Shown piece after piece: positions 46,319-58,304 of a stretch of DNA of 64,000 bases. The notes under the pieces were generated by a model. It did not search any database, had not been told where the DNA came from, and was given only the letters and a program-made list of their open reading frames with translations. The position numbers were made by a program, and so were the translations under genes. Origin of the DNA: Rhizophagus irregularis (Eukaryota; Glomeromycota; Glomeromycetes; Glomerales; Glomeraceae); assembly GCF_026210795.1 (NCBI RefSeq), contig NC_089453.1, positions 1,924,501 through 1,988,500 of the forward strand, read 5' to 3'. The number at the start of each line of letters is the position of its first letter. The stretch's first letter is position 1.

Positions 46319-46504
46319 CAGTTCACCCTCGCTATAGTGAAGCTCATGGGCTGAAGGTTAAGATTCACTATAGTAAGGGATTCACTATAGCGAAGGTGAA
46401 CTGTATTAAGAATTATTATTTATATAGAAAATCCGTACCTGAGCTTTTCTTTACTATAGCAAATTATTCACTATATAAAAATTCACTATAGCGAGGGTGA
46501 ACTG
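46319..46504. mobile_element. Tc1/mariner-like MITE with a third, internal terminal repeat
   Basis: The left end CAGTTCACCCTCGCTATAGT and the reverse complement of the right end match, both flanked by TA (46317-46318 and 46505-46506). A further right-end copy (CACTATAGCGAAGGTGAACTG) lies at 46383-46403, also followed by TA. The first 85 bp alone therefore form a near-perfect palindrome with a complete TA-flanked element structure. Confidence 0.8.
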
Positions 46505-49500
46505 TATTATGTGAACTAATGAATGTCAATTACAAAACAAGACCATTCACAAGAATGCATGCAAGTATTTTTGGTTTTAAACTTTTATTTTTACGATATT
46601 ACTTACTAAATAAGCTGATCCGTTAATATAAAAAAAGACCTTTTCCGGCTTGGCGGAAGTATTATTTTCCGATTTAGATAATCTTTCTTTGGTAATTCAT
46701 TGTCCTTTTAGTCATTATTATATTATATATATATTAACTTTTTTATAGTGTGATATTTACCTTAATGGTTACTTAGCCACAAAATTACCACAAAAAAAAA
46801 AATGTTATCATAAATTTTATACAAATTGAGTTAATCAATATTTGCGTGCTATTATTGAAATCTCGCGATTTACATATGATTAAAAAAAAAATGAAATTTA
46901 CAGTATATTATATAATAACAACCTATATTTTATAATAATATCAACCATATTTTTTTTTATAATGACAATAATAATAATATTATTATTATTAACAATTTTA
47001 TTTATTTATTTTTTTAATTTTTTTTTATTTTTTTTTATTTTTTTTATTATTATTACTTTTTAATAATTTTGGATTATCTGCACGCATTTTACTTAGTATT
47101 TTTACATATATATCATTATATTACCGGTACGGTACATATGAGCAAATTATTACTATTTTCAGGGATTTTGGCAAATCCCAAGTTTTACATAATCTATTTC
47201 TCGTGATTTTCGTGGAAATGTATACGATTTTTAACTTTTTTGGTTTTGTTATAATCATTATTTAGGTATTATAAAAAAAAAAGATCATTTTAGAGTAACC
47301 AATTTATTTTTTATTGAATTATTTTAATTCTCTCTTTTTCAATAGTTCAATAGTGGGGAGAATTTGCACTATTTTGGTTAAAATGAGCAATTTGTGTAAC
47401 ATAGCAATTTTTGTGATGTATGTTGATGTTTCAATTAATTTATAAGGTACAATCCTTTTACCAATTTTAAATTAATTTCATTATGTATCACATTAAAGTT
47501 TCAAAAACTTTCTTTATAACCTACGTTTAAATTTATAACCTAAATAATAAATATGTCATAAGTATTGGTAATTAGGGTATTCCGTCTCCACGCGTGATCA
47601 TTCTTTATTATATAAAAAGGATTGATTATGTAATAAAAATATGCGGCATTTACTCAAATTGGAATTTTGGCAAATTAATTTATAAATAAATGTTATAATT
47701 TTTAATGCGGTTGGAACGCGTTAGAATACAATCTTAAAACTAAATGAATGCGTTTAATAAAAAACAACAATAATAAAAAAAAAATATATATTTTTTTAAG
47801 AATTTTTTTTCTTTTTTCTTTTTTTCTTTTTTTTTCTTTTTCTTCTCCCTACAATAAAATAATTTTACGATTCGTTGAAAAAAAAAAAACATTTATGTAC
47901 AAAGAGTACCTAATCACATTTATTGAAGATAATCACTTGTGACTTTTTGTGAAATGTATCACAAGGAAAAACTTTCCGATCTAAGGTTTCCATTCAAAAT
48001 ACCTCTTAATTTTATTACCAGTTTTAGTCATGTATTGCTAATTCAAAATAATTTAAATGCAATATATATTAAAAAAAAAAAAAAAAAAAAAATTAAGAAA
48101 CGCCAAGCCGTTACTTGGCTTTGTTGGCTGTGTTGCAGGCTGGACATCAACATCCCTATTATTATGTTTGATTTTTATTTGTTGAATTATAAAATATAAT
48201 TTTAAAATAAATTAATGTAATATAAAATATTTTTTTTTAAAAAAAAAAATTTATATATATGTATATATAAAAAGCCTACGTAAGTGATGTATGATGTACA
48301 ATAATAAAAACTCATAGAAGAAATGATTATTATTATTTGGATTTACTTTTTTTTTTAGAAAACTTTTACCAAAATTTTGTGCTCGACCTAATAAAGGTTT
48401 ATTTAAGATAACAAAAATAATTACACAGATATATTAGATATACCGGAACGGTATTCGTTCCATTAGTCTAAAAATCAGTTATACTATTATGTTGAAGTTC
48501 GGTATATCAAAAATCCGTTATTGCGTCATTTATAAATTGGGAATGTGATCGGTTAAATTCATATCCGATCGAATTTTCCGTTAATTCGGGACATATCTTA
48601 TTCCGGCCCGAGTTATGCAAGATTGTTCTTGAAATCATGTGTAGGTTAAATCTTTATGCGGGGTATATCATATTGTTCAAATACGTACAGTAATATGTGA
48701 TATGTCCCTTCTTTTTTTTATAAAAAATATTTTTGAATGAAAATTATGAGCGGAGCTAAACTCGGACCTTTTTTTTTTTTTTTTTTATGTTAATAATAAA
48801 ATTAGTCTAATTATTAAACCTATCTTATTGAAGCATCATAATATTTATTCCCGTATCAAATGATATTCGGTGGTTACCCTGCCGCGAAATTTTAAATAGC
48901 ATTAATAATATATTATATTAATTAATAATCAAAATGAATCTTACTTTTCATTATTTTCATAAAAAAAAATAATGATAGGTGTAAATAATTTCGATTTTAT
49001 TATCGTGTCAATTATACATACTTTTATTAGAACTTCTTTCCAAGAAATCCAAAGAGATTTAATCGGTTCTTCGGTCTTTCTTAAAATTAAAAAGGGTTAG
49101 TCTAAAAGAAAATTTGTCGTAGTTATGACATAATTTTATTCAAAATAAATCTCATAATGACAATAATAATCGTGTTTAAATATAATTTTTTATGGATAAG
49201 ATTGAAAGTAATGTTAGGGTTACAAGTATTGTATTGTATTGACGTCATCAAATGTTGTACTGTATATTTATTATATATACTATATAGGGTATTCTCTTAC
49301 CATATTTAATATTATGTATAGGTGGTGTTCGGTAGTAGTGAGTAGTCATCATGATGTTTTATCAACTGAAAATCTCGTATTCAAGTTTTTAACCTGATTT
49401 AAGAAATTAATATTAATAATAATAGTAAGAAAAAGGAAAGAAATGAAAGATATAACTAATGAGTATTTTAAAATCGAAAAATAATTATTTTTTCCTTTTA

Positions 49501-50589
49501 ATCTTCATAGTTTTCATATATTAGCATATTTTATTTTGCAAAGAGAAACGACTTCAAGCTTTGAAATACCTTAGTAAGGCAACTTTTTCTGGAAAAATCC
49601 ATTCCTTTTACGAAATTTGGAGAAAAAAACGCGCCGAATTCGCGTTTTTTTCGTTTTAAAAATAACAAATTATTTTGAAATATTCTTTAGAATCGGAATA
49701 AAAGAAGAATGCTTGTTTATTATATAGTTTTACATTCATAATATATCAGAAGAATAGAAGAATAGGAGAATGATGAAAACGCGTCATTCAGTTCGCTTTG
49801 TTCGTTTTATCGACAGCACCGTACATCACGCCTTCAACTTTATAACGCGTAATTTATAAAAAGATGATTATTTCACATGAAAAAAAAAGGAATTTATAGT
49901 CTAATTTTAATTAAGCTGAGATAATTTATTTGCTAGTTTCAAAAAAGTTTGTAGTAGGATCATTAAGTATTATTATTACTTAATGCGATCTTTTATCTTT
50001 TACACGTTTAGCTTAATCATAGAATTTAGTGATACATGATTTAACACAAACTGGAAAATTCGTCGTTGAAAAGTAGTAAAAGATAGGATTATGAATAAAT
50101 ATATTTTATTATAGTAAAAATGCGTCCTTTATCAGAGGGATTAGGATTAAGTCTACGAATATTATGGGAATTATTTAACCAATAAATTGGTTTAAATTGT
50201 AAATACCAACATTTATATGCAATCAATCATACAAAGTAGTGATATGACAATAGTACACAACATTCAATCGTAGTAATAAAAATGGTGGAAATTAATAATG
50301 AAAGCTATGCGGAGAGATGGATGGATGTAATAACATTGAATCATTAATAAAGTAGTCCATGAAATTCCTTAATTAACAAATTAGAAGTGACGTTATACAC
50401 ACTGTGTATGATCAAAATGTAACACTTTTCGTGTCAAGATTAACCGTAAGTAACGTTTATTATATATCGAATTATAACCTTTAGCGGTTTTAATATTATA
50501 AACGTAAGCTGTAAATTGGCTGTAAATACTACACTATTGTGGTTAGCTAAAAGATGATTTACAATCATTATATTTACTTGACTTTTGGA

Positions 50590-50682
50590 CTTACAACGAC
50601 CAACACTAGTCAAGATAACACTTACAACGACCAACACTAGTCAAGATAACACTTACAACGACCAACACTAGTCAAGATAACA
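50590..50682. repeat. Three perfect copies of a 31-bp repeat
   Basis: CTTACAACGACCAACACTAG followed by TCAAGATAACA occurs at 50590, 50621 and 50652 without change. Confidence 0.95.
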
Positions 50683-52676
50683 AGGAAAAGTAATATAAGA
50701 AAGTTTTAAAATGCTTCTCTAACACACGATTCTGATTGGGATTATAATATACTGGGAAAACAGAAACTATTGAAGTCCGTTGCTTAATAGCAACAATTAA
50801 AAATCTTTGTAGTGGCTTGTTTGCTCCTAACGACGATTATGACGATAGTGGTAGTACTGAAAATGATTCCAAATTCATTCCAAGTGTAATTCTTACTTTC
50901 GAGTTTAGGGTCTGATATTTGCTCAACATCATAGGAACTTGCTACTTCGGTTCATTTGTGCTGACGTTCCGATTTCGTGCTAGTATCTGAAGGTAAAAGT
51001 AAGATTTATATATATATATATTTATTTATTTTATTATTATTAATATTATTTATTTTATGGGAATTGGGAATAATAAGGCTCTTTCTCGAATTCCCGGTCA
51101 TTTACAAATATAGTTAATTACTTGCAGTATGAAGATAATCATGAGTGATACTTAGTGCGACAGGGAATTATTTCATTTATTTTTATTTTTATTTTTTGCT
51201 AAGCTTTTATGTAGTTAAAATAAAAGAAAAATGATTTTACATAGATTATCAATTTAACTAGTTTTGTCGCGTTGTTGTAATTGTTGTAACTGATCATCCC
51301 CGATCTTACGTCTTCTGTTACTGCAGATTCAGTCTAGAATTCCAGATCATCGATCAAAGTGAATTTGCGATACAACCATACAATTTTTTAAAAGGAAAAT
51401 GAGAAACACTCAGTATATCAGATCAATTAAAAAATAATATTAATATTTTTGATGTGATTAATATTATATTGATGATGCTCTAGCGTTGAGAAAAAAAATA
51501 TTCATTTAAAAATAAATGGTGAATAATTAGAACAGGTATTTATTATAGTTATTTATAAATTCTATTATAAGTTTTGGACACTTTATTTTTAATATTCTAG
51601 ATATTAATGATTTTTATGAGTCGAAGAATCCATTTTTTTTTATTCAATTAGAGTTTGAAAAATGAAATAAATAAATTATTATAAAAAATTAATGAGCATC
51701 AACGGTTGATATAGGATGAATAAGAAAATTGAAAAGGTGACGTTATGAATATAATATTCTAATATTCCTTTCACTTCATTACCGTTTGTTGATCGTTGAA
51801 AATAGATTGAAACAAATGTACATAATGTCTTCCATGAACGCCACCTGTTGACATTCGTTGACTGTTGACATAAAAGAGGTCACATGTTTCTTCTATATAA
51901 TCTTTCGATGTTCTCATGATTTTTTTATTCAGAAATTTGGAGATTTTAGAGATTTCTCAATTTCGAAACTAGTTTCATCAAGTTTACTTGTTTAATTTAA
52001 CACGTGTTATTCATGTGACGATTGTGACGTGCCAAGTTAAAATTACCGCAGCATGATCACTATGTAATGACATTTGATTGCTTAGAAAAGATATAAAAAG
52101 ATATAAAAAAACTTAATCTTTTGATAAAAAAGTTTACTTTAAAGTTATAGATGATGGTTGAAAATCAGCTGAAAACTGACTTTTTTTTTTAATTAAGTGT
52201 ATTTCTGGTCAAGTTTCAATTTTTTAAAAATCGAGAAATGATTTACAGCAGATCGAAAACCTAATATTGTTTTATATAATAAAAGAATTCCCCCCCTGAA
52301 AATCATTGACAAAGTTTAATGAATTTATTACCCTAAAAATTATTATTGCATCTCAAGTTTTTCTAAAGTTTTGCCGCTTCTCAAACAAAAAAATTTTCTC
52401 ATGATTTCTTTTTTTTTTTCATTTATTAAATGAAATCAAAATGATTTGTTTTTGTTTCCTAAATAGGATAAATGGGATATCAAGTTTTATTGTTCTTTAT
52501 TGTAATTTAATAAATACAAATAATAAATAATATATTTATAAGTATATTCGAATATATATATATATATATAAAATAATAATAATAATAATAATCTATTTAT
52601 GTTAATCACATTTTTAGCAACTGTGATTATATAGAGAACCGATTATCAAAAAATACGCAAATTTAAATGAACGAAA

Positions 52677-55073
52677 TTATTCGGTAAGAATAAAATTAAA
52701 GGTCACAAGATGTTTCATGCGCACATAATTTTCCTCACAACTATTAGATTGATTTCTCCAATCTTCTTCAATTGACAAGGCTAATTTTTTTGGAATCTTA
52801 ATTTTTTCTTTTTCATCAACTGATCTTAAAGTATTACTGTTGTTTGTGATACAATCAATTTGATTATCCCAAAATTGATATAAAATATCCACATTCGTAA
52901 TAATTACGGGAAGCTTGTTTTTAATTTCAAAGATTTTGTTATTCTTTTGCTGAGATAATTCTTCTAATCTCTGTGATTTACGTTTACGATCCTTCATCCA
53001 CGGGAGATATAGTTTAGGTTTTGTTATACGCAAAAGAATCCACATTAATAAAGCTATCAAGATACCGAAAACAATGGCATTCACATATTGTGATACGTGA
53101 ATCTGGTCCGTCTGATTAATTTCATTTGTGTGATTATTAACGACATTGGGGTGAACCGGGTTCATCTGGTTCGATAAAGAAAATCCACTTGTTTGATTTG
53201 TTTGATTATTAGTGTCATTAGTGTGCGTCCCTCCACTTGTTTGATTATTAGTATCATTAGTGTATGTCCCTCCATTTGTTTGATTATTAGTATCATTAGC
53301 ACTAATAGTGTTTGGTAGTGATTCTTCAAAGTTACACAACCAGGAAAGCCACGAAGGACACCAAGTTGTAATTTCATCCTTTGGTATTTTCCCACCATTT
53401 TGTGATTCTTTACCATTTTGTGGTTCTTCACCATTTTGTGATTCCCTATCCTTTTGTGTATCCTCATCCTTTTGTGATTCCTTATCATCGGGAAAGTTTT
53501 TGGGATGCAGAACTGTGGAGATTTGTGAAATTATCAGATCTCCATTCTTTGGTGATTTCCCATCATTTGGTGGTTTCGCGTTTATTTGATTATTAGTATC
53601 ATTAGTGTATGTCCCTCCATTTGTTTGATTATTAGTGTCACTAGTGTCATTAGCATGCGTCCCTCCGTTTATTTTATTACTAGTATCGATAGTGAATGTC
53701 ACTCCGTTTGTTTGATTATTAGTATCATTAGTGTGCGTCCCTCCACTTGTTTGATTATTAGTATCATTAGCACTAATAGTGTTTGGTAGTGATTCTTCAA
53801 AGTTACACAACCAGGAAAGCCATGAAGGACACCAAATGTTAATTTCATCCTTTGATATTTTCCCACCATTTTGTGATTCTTTACCATTTTGTGGTTCTTC
53901 ACCATTTTGTGATTCCCTATCCTTTTGTGTATCCTCATCCTTTTGTGATTCCTTATCATCGGGAAAGTTTTTGGGATGCAGAACTGCGGAGATTTGTGAA
54001 ATTATCAGATCTCCATTCTTTGGTGATTTCCCATCATTTGGTGGTTTCGCGTTTATTTGATTATTAGTATCATTAGTGTATGTCCCTCCATTTGTTTGAT
54101 TATTAGTATCATTAGTACTAATAGTGTTTGATAGTGGTGCTTTAGAGTAGCACAACCAGGGAAGCCACGAAGGACACCAAGTTGTAATTTCTTCCTTTTT
54201 TTTCTCATTCTGTGATTTCTCATTCTTTGGTGATTGCCTATCCTTTAGTTCTTTCTCATTATTTAGTGGGTTATTATCCTTTTTTAATTCCTCTTCCTTT
54301 TGTTTTTCCTCATAATTTGATGATTTCTTACCACCACGTAGTCCCTCATCCTTTTGTTCTTTCTCATCATTTGATTTCTTATCCTTTTGTGGTTCCTTAT
54401 CCTTTTGTTTTTTCTCATCATTTGATGATTTCTTATCCTTTTGTGGTTCCTTATCCTTTTGTTTTTCCTCATCATTTGGTGATTTCTTATCCTTTGATGC
54501 ATTATGACCCAACGTTCTCCACAATATCTCTGGTATGTTATTGCATGCGTTATCTTGATTAGATGAAAGAGGATCACAATTCATATTTAGATAAAATATA
54601 AATGTACTAAATAAAAAAGATAAAATCGGTATGACAAATTCTGGATTTTTAATTTCGATTTGTTCATTATTTAAATTATCTATCACATAATAATTGTTAA
54701 AATTTTCAAGGAAGTCTTGATAATCTTGTCTTAATCTATTTGTACTTTCTCGTCTATTTCTCGCTTCGACTAATAAAGATGATAAAATTATTAAAATTGC
54801 TTCTACAGTTTCACTTTCTTTTGAAAGTGCATCCATATATATGGCGACATTCTTAGAATACGAAGAATGTTTAAAAGATTCTTGAGCTCTTCTTTCAGTT
54901 AAAGTATTAATTGAAATATTAAATTTTTTAATTTCGGTATCATTCCCATGAAGTTCGAGTTCTAGTTTTCTGCATTTATTGAAGGCTTCTAATACTTCAT
55001 TCGTTTGATTTTCAAGAATATCAAGTTGTGGAAAGTTTGGATTTTCCCATAATTCTAATTTTATCGTTACCAT
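52677..55073 (-). CDS. Coiled-coil / membrane-hairpin protein with a repeat-expanded loop of about 500 residues
   Basis: Single-exon frame of 798 codons. I chose the ATG at 55071-55073 (MVTIKLELW) because the 29 codons upstream are hydrophobic A/T-rich text absent from the paralog at 55647. Layout: helical, Glu/Arg/Asn-rich coiled coil (20-140); membrane segment FVIPILSFLFSTFIFYL (146-162); Lys/Asp/Glu repeats with KDKE and NDEK motifs (192-310); a 157-residue duplicated block containing WCPSWLSWLC and NDTNNQT sequons; second membrane segment IVFGILIALLMWILL (667-681); and a helical C-domain with YQFWDNQID. WCPSWL motifs start at 299, 414 and 571. More than a dozen NxT/NxS sequons imply that the loop faces the secretory lumen or cell exterior. 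Family unknown. The helix-hairpin-helix plan recalls alpha-pore-forming proteins, but that is only a structural analogy. Confidence 0.75.
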   Translation of the reverse strand: MVTIKLELWENPNFPQLDILENQTNEVLEAFNKCRKLELELHGNDTEIKKFNISINTLTERRAQESFKHSSYSKNVAIYMDALSKESETVEAILIILSSLLVEARNRRESTNRLRQDYQDFLENFNNYYVIDNLNNEQIEIKNPEFVIPILSFLFSTFIFYLNMNCDPLSSNQDNACNNIPEILWRTLGHNASKDKKSPNDEEKQKDKEPQKDKKSSNDEKKQKDKEPQKDKKSNDEKEQKDEGLRGGKKSSNYEEKQKEEELKKDNNPLNNEKELKDRQSPKNEKSQNEKKKEEITTWCPSWLPWLCYSKAPLSNTISTNDTNNQTNGGTYTNDTNNQINAKPPNDGKSPKNGDLIISQISAVLHPKNFPDDKESQKDEDTQKDRESQNGEEPQNGKESQNGGKISKDEINIWCPSWLSWLCNFEESLPNTISANDTNNQTSGGTHTNDTNNQTNGVTFTIDTSNKINGGTHANDTSDTNNQTNGGTYTNDTNNQINAKPPNDGKSPKNGDLIISQISTVLHPKNFPDDKESQKDEDTQKDRESQNGEEPQNGKESQNGGKIPKDEITTWCPSWLSWLCNFEESLPNTISANDTNNQTNGGTYTNDTNNQTSGGTHTNDTNNQTNQTSGFSLSNQMNPVHPNVVNNHTNEINQTDQIHVSQYVNAIVFGILIALLMWILLRITKPKLYLPWMKDRKRKSQRLEELSQQKNNKIFEIKNKLPVIITNVDILYQFWDNQIDCITNNSNTLRSVDEKEKIKIPKKLALSIEEDWRNQSNSCEENYVRMKHLVTFNFILTE
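53210..54200 (-). repeat. 471-bp in-frame tandem duplication in the coding sequence
   Basis: Text such as CCCATCATTTGGTGGTTTCG at 53569 recurs at 54040, exactly 471 bp on, and the long surrounding blocks are almost identical. A third, diverged partial copy reaches about 54200. Since 471 is 157 codons, each duplication adds one WCPSWLxWLC plus sequon module without changing the frame. Confidence 0.9.
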
Positions 55074-55160
55074 ATCGAAAAAAAAATGTTTGAAGAAATT
55101 TTGAGGGAGGAAAAGACAAAAAAAAAAGGAATAAATAAAAATAATATATATATATAACAA

Positions 55161-55646
55161 CAGTAATATGTTATATATATATATATATATATATATCTAT
55201 AGAAATAATAAAAATATTTTATCGTGTTTAAATACATAATTGTTCACAGGTCGTGATGTCAATTCACACCAGTTATCACGTAATTTATTACCCTTTTTTA
55301 AAAAAAGGAACTCCCTAAAAATTTTTCGTGATCCATGTTTAGGCGTAGAACGTGCATTTTTTTTTTATTCAATTTTTCAATAATTCACGAGACTTGTGAT
55401 AAAATGAACGTAATATTTTTAATAAATCGTTGTTTATTTATAATATAAATGAAATATACAATATGTTTAAGTTTATAAAAAAAAATAAAAAAATAAAAAA
55501 TAAATAAAAATAAAAATAAAAATAAAAATAAAAATAAAAATAGAAATGTTTTAATCAATTCCGACTAGCATTTCCCGTTTTCCTAACGCTTAACATACTG
55601 TATACGTTGTTCGAATTTTTCTTGCGGATATTCGTATTTCATAATT
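55161..55646. repeat. Spacer with AT run and (AAAAAT)n microsatellite
   Basis: The intergenic gap between the two paralogs holds an AT dinucleotide run (55145-55195) and AAAAAT repeats at about 55489-55545. It must also contain the promoter of the 52677-55073 gene and the 3' end of the next one. Confidence 0.8.
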
Positions 55647-56684
55647 TCAAGCACTATTAACATCTGTTATAGTTTTACGTACAGTTCTAATATAATTATC
55701 ACATTTTTCTTTTGCATTTTCCCATCTTGGTTTCATAGGTTTAACAATAATGCGTTTTATAGCTTGATTATTAGTAGTAATATTAGTAATATTTTCTAAA
55801 TTGTTGTTAAGATCCTCCAAAATGTTATGTTGTAAATCCCAATAATTGCTGAAGGTACACATTTGCATTATTATCGGAGTCAAATTGTTATTAATTTCTC
55901 TTAACTCAGAAATTTCATTTCTTAAATCTACCAATCGTTGTAATTTATTCACTTCTCTTTCGCTCTTTTGAAAATTATTTTTCAATTTTTTTGTATATAG
56001 ATAGCTACTTGCCGTTAAAATTCCCATCGTAACAATGCCAAGGCCTAAGGTATTTTTAAGAAGTATTGATGACTCTGACCGGTCAAAGTCTAATCCTAAT
56101 AAAAGAGCAAACGAAATAAAACCGATAATAAAAAAGCCTTTGGTATACGGTTTCTGTCCTTTAAAATTATCCTCTAATTTATTTCTTCTTTCTATTAAGC
56201 TCTGAAGTTCTCTCCGATCACAATTCCTGCGTTCAAAATTTTCTGTATAAATTTCTTGCAATTTATTTCTGATTGATTCATATTTTTCTTTTATTTCTCT
56301 AGTTTCATTCTTATTGTTTTCAGCATTATCGATAAGGATTTGTAATATATCCGAAACATGATTCTCGTCAAAGTTTGGATCGTTTAGAATTTCTAAATAA
56401 TCTAATGCATTATTAGCGTGATTTTCGAATTTATTACTCTGAGTAATTGACTTTTGTAAACAAGTATGAAATTCTTTTCCTTGTTCTCTAATTTTATTTA
56501 TTTGTTCATCAACATCAGGAACTACTGATGACATAGCATTACAATTTTTGAAATATTTAAGAATTAGTTTTAATTCGTCCTTAACATAAAAAACATCATC
56601 ATTTGGCGGTTCAACATTATTTGGCAGTTCAATATTATTTGGCGGTTCAACATTATTTGGCGGTTCAATATTTTCTGAAAACAT
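55647..56684 (-). CDS. Coiled-coil / membrane-hairpin protein, compact paralog
   Basis: Single-exon, 345 codons. Residues 5-28 are four short Glu-Pro-Pro-Asn repeats. Residues 55-175 are charged helical coiled coil. Two hydrophobic segments, GFFIIGFISFALLLGL (183-198) and LGLGIVTMGILTASSYLY (213-230), are separated by only about 14 residues and form a hairpin. Residues 232-345 are again helical, ending with the SNYWDLQHNI block and a Trp-containing stretch (PRWENAKEKCDNYIRT). This tail matches the tail of the neighbour at 52677-55073 (YQFWDNQID; EDWRNQSNSCEENYVR), so the two are diverged tandem paralogs differing mainly in loop length. Both are on the minus strand, about 570 bp apart. Function unknown; a membrane-inserting or pore-type role is a guess from layout alone. 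Confidence 0.75.
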   Translation of the reverse strand: MFSENIEPPNNVEPPNNIELPNNVEPPNDDVFYVKDELKLILKYFKNCNAMSSVVPDVDEQINKIREQGKEFHTCLQKSITQSNKFENHANNALDYLEILNDPNFDENHVSDILQILIDNAENNKNETREIKEKYESIRNKLQEIYTENFERRNCDRRELQSLIERRNKLEDNFKGQKPYTKGFFIIGFISFALLLGLDFDRSESSILLKNTLGLGIVTMGILTASSYLYTKKLKNNFQKSEREVNKLQRLVDLRNEISELREINNNLTPIIMQMCTFSNYWDLQHNILEDLNNNLENITNITTNNQAIKRIIVKPMKPRWENAKEKCDNYIRTVRKTITDVNSA

Positions 56685-57928
56685 CTTGGTATTTCGATAA
56701 TTTTTTCCCCAAGTGAACGAAATGATAGTTTTTTTTTTTTTGGAGTACCCCGTTTATTTAAATTATATATTTTAACAAATTTCAAAATTTAAAGTTTGAA
56801 AATGATTTAATGAAATCTATAGGTAATACGACAGAATCCTTTAAAGGATAATTTTTTTTTTTCTGAGTATCCCTATTTTATAACTTTTTGAATAATTTAG
56901 GGTGAACGCTAGGAAGAGGGACCAAGTAGATAATAAAATTGCTTGATTTAGAATATGTGATTTTTCAGCGGGATTTCTTGATTTCTTCTTTCGCAATATT
57001 ACTGTACATATGAATACACTGTATTTACTAAAAATATTCGTGATGTTATATGAAATTTCAATCAAAAAGTACTATAATTGATAATTATTAAAAATAAAAA
57101 TAAAATAAAAATCTTATTTCAATGAATTGAAACCTGAATTTTTTACGTCATAGATGCTTATAAATCCATGATTATATTGTAGTCAGCATTACAAATTCTA
57201 CGTGTTTCAGCGTGATTCGAGTAAAAAAAAAAGGTTTGTATTTTTTTCGTTCTTATGACCCCAATAAATTATTAAAAATGAAATGAAATGTTTAAAGAAA
57301 TTTTTTGATCGACAAAAAAGGAAAAATAATGCATACATCATAATATCCTAACAGATAAGAAAGCAGTGCATTATCAATATCATTGTTTTTAAAACTTTTC
57401 TCATACTAACCTTGGTTTAGTTTCATTATTTTTTCAAAATTGACCAAATACAGTAGTAATATTCATTTGACAATGATAAGAAAATTCAAATATGGAAAGA
57501 ATGAAAAAGTAAAATCGATTTCAATGATATAGATCACATCCCCTGATATGATCATGTGATGTTTTAATGGGTTATTTTTTATCCTTATGCACATTAAGTT
57601 AATCATTTTGTATTTTCTGCCAATAAAATTTGATGCTTTATTAGTTATGAAATCTGAGATATTCATTTTTTTTGTAAATTCATGGGACGGCAGTATAGTT
57701 ATGACCTATGACCAGTCATAACAATTACTAACAATAAATAATTTTAATCCACATAACAGATAAAGCCTGTTCAATTCTTATCGTTCTGGTTTTTTGATCG
57801 AAAATCCATTAGCCAATCCTAACATGTAAACAAAATCAAAATTCGGCTTATTGAACGGTTAACATTGGTCACCTTATTTTTCGTATAATAAAATATTTTT
57901 TTTTTAAAAAAATAGCAAATAAGCGATA
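56685..57928. other. Noncoding stretch
   Basis: No supported gene. Short minus-strand frames near 56841 and 57463 lack any feature of real proteins. Confidence 0.45.
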
Positions 57929-58197
57929 AGTGTTGTACATGGGAATTGTCCGGCGATTTTTTGTGGACACGGAAGTCCAAAAAAATCATGTCCGCGTCCA
58001 TATCTGCGAACTCTGCGGACATAGGCAAGCTGTTAACCAACCTTAAAAATCTTTGGTTGGTATTAACAAGAAAAACAGCTGGCATTAATGCGGACAAAAT
58101 GTCCCGAATATGAAATATAGCGGACATGGACCGGACTGTCCGGTCCGGGACTGTCCAATGTCCGTGTTCGTGTCCCAACTGTCCCATGACAACGCTG
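57929..58197. mobile_element. G+C-rich MITE, hAT-like ends
   Basis: The left end AGTGTTGTACATGGGAATTG and the reverse complement of the right end CAGCGTTGTCATGGGACAGT are related inverted repeats. The interior repeats GGACA, CCGGACTGTCCGG and GTCCG motifs, very unlike the A+T-rich surroundings. The right end fits the hAT start CAGNG. No target duplication is clear. Confidence 0.6.
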
Positions 58198-58304
58198 CGG
58201 CATAAAAGTATAGTAAACTTTTTGAGAGCGCATATTAACGTTAAAAAAAAGCGATCAAAATGATACCATTTTTGTTGTTCAGAAAGTTCTTCAGGTCTAG
58301 AGAT

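Larger units (their letters stand above)
45166..52676. other. Long noncoding stretch
   Basis: No convincing gene over 7.5 kb. It starts with poly-A/T runs upstream of the regulator (45190-45620) and contains a mariner-like MITE (46319), T-rich simple sequence (46980-47060), a 31-bp triplicate (50590) and an AT/AAT run (52551-52595). Short open frames here are A/T-run artefacts. Confidence 0.5.

Noticed and set aside
53162-54577. Several plus- and minus-strand frames of 67-116 codons over the repeat-rich gene
   Set aside because: They are shadows of the 471-bp duplicated coding sequence in other frames.
55074-55160. Upstream hydrophobic extension of the 52677-55073 gene as a signal peptide
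   Set aside because: It is Phe/Ile/Tyr-rich text expected from A/T runs, lacks a counterpart in the paralog, and a normal start lies at 55071-55073.
57819-58187. 122-codon minus-strand frame
   Set aside because: It coincides with the G+C-rich MITE; its composition reflects the element.
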